Below, in pieces: positions 62,295-64,000 of a stretch of 64,000 nt of DNA. The position numbers were made by a program, and so were the translations under genes. The notes beneath the pieces are model-generated. The model was not told the origin of the DNA, made no database searches, and worked only from the letters and a program-made list of their open reading frames with translations. Each line of letters starts with the position of its first letter. The first letter of the stretch is position 1. This DNA comes from Semisulcospira habei (lineage: Eukaryota > Mollusca > Gastropoda > Semisulcospiridae). The stretch is from the NCBI GenBank assembly GCA_036245525.1, contig BTPG01000007.1, positions 165,130,976-165,194,975 on the forward strand. Direction: 5' to 3'.

Positions 62295-62358
62295 GGACAG
62301 GTCACCGCGGCGTAGACATGCCTCCCGATCTTCCCGTACCAGTAGGCCATCGCGGACG

Positions 62359-63264
62359 GTGTCCGGGGTCGGATCTCCGCAAGTGGTTCGTCGGTCCAGA
62401 CCGCATTCCCCAGATGAGAGACATTCTCCTCGTAGAGCGCGCCAATCTTCTACTCCACGCTCTAGGCCGTCGTCGTCCAGAGTCAGTCGCCTTTACCGCC
62501 GCCATTCCCGTTCTAGGAGTCCCCACTCTTGCCGTGAGCCCTTCCCGCGGGATAGGAGATCGCCTCGACGCTACGCTCATCGTTCTCGGTCTGGGTCTCA
62601 AGTAACTTCCCCGGTCCGTTCGTGTCGTCACCGCTCCATGGGGGTTTCTCCGACTAAGGCCTCGGTTACATCCCGGCTCGTCGCGGAGGCTGGGCCCACA
62701 CTCTTAGCTCGAACTGGCCCCACCCACCTCACACTGCACTTAGAGGATGACGCTCTCAGCCTAGCTCCTGAGGACTCAGTTTCGGTGTTACTTCGGGACG
62801 ACAGCCCCACGCGCTCTATCCCCGCGCCCCCTGACTTGGATCAAGATGAGCAGGAGCAACATCCGTCGGCGGTAGGACACAGGTTGGAGACTCTACGTGC
62901 CCTGGACGAGGCAGCTCGCATCATCTCGGCGTGCCTTCCGCCGGAAGACTGTCCTCCTTCTCCGCCTGTGAAGAAGAAGGCCGCGGCCTATGTAGGTGCG
63001 GAACTCCATACTAAGACCTTTAAGACTCTTCCTCAACCTCCGGGTTTCAGCAGCCTACGGGATGCGTTCTCAGCTCGACTCGCTCAGGGACACTTGGGCG
63101 CCGCTGGATTCTTCAATGACTCTAAGTGGCCGGCAGACCTACACATGTTTTTTCGGCAATCTTGGTATGCGGGACATACTCAGAGCTTTACCTGCGCCCT
63201 ATTGGGCCCTGGCGGCTATTCTGGCACGGACCCCTCTGCTTCAGGGCGTCGATCAGACAGCTAA
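62359..63264 (+). pseudogene. DIRS Gag-like protein, conserved region
   Basis: Arg/Ser-rich first half (SSRVSRLYRRHSRSRSPHSC), then HLEDDALSLAPEDSVSVLL, RLETLRALDEAARIISACLP, FKTLPQPPGFSSLRDAFSAR and FFRQSWYAGHTQSFTCALL, matching the first element block by block. The frame is lost near 63230 and resumes in another frame at about 63250 (QTANLIRSALASAGFLDLTT), so one frameshift is present. Confidence 0.75.
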
Positions 63265-64000
63265 TCTCATACGCAGCGCCTTAGCCTCCGCGGGATTCCT
63301 TGACCTGACGACTCAAGCCATGGTTCGTCGCGTCGAGGAGGCTTGGCATCCGTCCCTCACGCCGCTGCTGGGAGATCTGCTCGCTCTAGCCGTCTCTGGT
63401 AACCGTGCCTCCTACCACACCTGTGTCAACGCTATGGCTGCGGCGGCCAACTGTGACCTTTTGCGTCGGGATTTCCTCCTCCGCTCCTGTCCTCTTCCCA
63501 ATAACCTGAAGCTTCAACTTCGTCAGGCGCCCCTTGGCGGAGAACTTCTCTTCGGCCCCACGTGGTTGGCAGTTAAGGAAGCAAATAAGGACACCTGGCC
63601 AAGTCGTACAATTCCTACTCCCTTTCAGCATACCCGCAGGACCCAGGGTCGCCCCTGCGGGGGGGGGCCAGACCCGTTTCCCGGCCTTACACCAGAGGTG
63701 GACGTCTTCCCCCCAGGCCCCCTGCCTTCCCCCACGCCCGCCCTACTGAAGGATCCACTTCGGCTCCCGCTTCCAGGACCTGGCCCAAGCCTGCCCGGCG
63801 CCCCGGGCGGGGCAGGGCTTACTGACGTTCTCCCCCTTCGGGCCCCGTCGACCGCGCTGGGATCTCCGGTTGGCGGGAGGCTCGCGCTGCACAGCGCCGC
63901 CTGGCAGGCGCTGTTTCCGGACGACCCCTGGATTCTCTCGACCATCTCCTTAGGTCTGCGGATCTCGTTTCGGTCCCCGCGCCCACTGCGACTTACTCCG
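63250..64000 (+). pseudogene. DIRS Gag-like C-terminal region and start of reverse transcriptase
   Basis: ASAGFLDLTTQAMVRRVEEA, HPSLTPLLGDLLALAVSGNR, NAMAAAANCDLLRRD and GGELLFGPTWLAVKE are the counterpart of the first element's C-terminal Gag. A Pro-rich linker follows, then GSPVGGRLALHSAAWQALFP with DDPWILSTIS, the opening of the DIRS reverse transcriptase. Cut by the window edge. Confidence 0.7.

Larger units (their letters stand above)
60772..64000 (+). mobile_element. Second DIRS-like element, 5' part, runs off the window
   Basis: Left end TTTGTTTTCTCAAAACACATTATCGATGG and TCTAATTTTAGCCCAAAATTG correspond to the terminal sequences of the element at 27265-33613. GC content rises sharply from about 61140. 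Gag-like N-terminal region, main Gag-like region and the start of the reverse transcriptase follow on the plus strand; the rest lies outside. Similar to but clearly diverged from the first element. Confidence 0.8.

Overview
The window is eukaryotic nuclear DNA from an animal. Split genes with GT-AG introns are buried in dispersed repeats. The gene content is metazoan: an NFATC2IP/Rad60-type SUMO-like protein, DNAJC30, the start of BUD23 and sulfotransferase exons. The repeat content (DIRS-like tyrosine-recombinase retroelements, EEP non-LTR elements without poly(A), repeat ends with ACTAACTAAC tails, many small hairpin elements) suggests a marine lophotrochozoan, most likely a mollusc. That taxonomic call is inference.

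Layout. Positions 1-3.6 kb carry two minus-strand exons of a cytosolic sulfotransferase (355-536 and 3243-3402); the PAPS-loop exon that should lie between them was not found. Positions 4-25 kb are gene-poor: LINE fragments, hairpin MITEs, a 708-bp Mutator-like element, a 1.18-kb element with perfect 66-bp inverted ends, a ~162-bp tandem repeat, a 25-bp minisatellite and microsatellites.

Positions 25.33-48.64 kb are one gene on the minus strand, which I rebuilt as eight phase-compatible exons giving about 359 codons: NFATC2IP (NIP45). Less than 1.1 kb of these 23 kb is coding. Intron 6 contains a complete but decayed 6.3-kb DIRS-like retroelement with inverted terminal repeats and an internal complementary region. 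Intron 5 contains a CR1/L2-type LINE that was split by an intact 2.7-kb hAT transposon and by a 355-bp retroposon. Intron 2 contains a three-level nest: a LINE inside one hairpin MITE, which lies inside another.

Positions 56.0-57.3 kb hold DNAJC30 (single exon, minus strand) head to head with the first two exons of BUD23 (plus strand), with 243 bp between the two start codons. The same gene pair is adjacent and divergent in human 7q11.23, so this is candidate deep microsynteny around a shared promoter. BUD23 runs into a repeat-filled intron and is not completed in the window. A second, related DIRS-like element begins at about 60.77 kb and continues past the right edge.

The most distinctive repeated structure is a set of about 20 palindromic ~215-bp elements. 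The best copies have TTAA at each end, CCC/GGG inner termini and a long central hairpin (GGTAGTGCCAGA...TCTGGCACTACC). The TTAA and CCC ends point to piggyBac-type MITEs, in two subfamilies. They are used as targets by other elements and also insert into each other.
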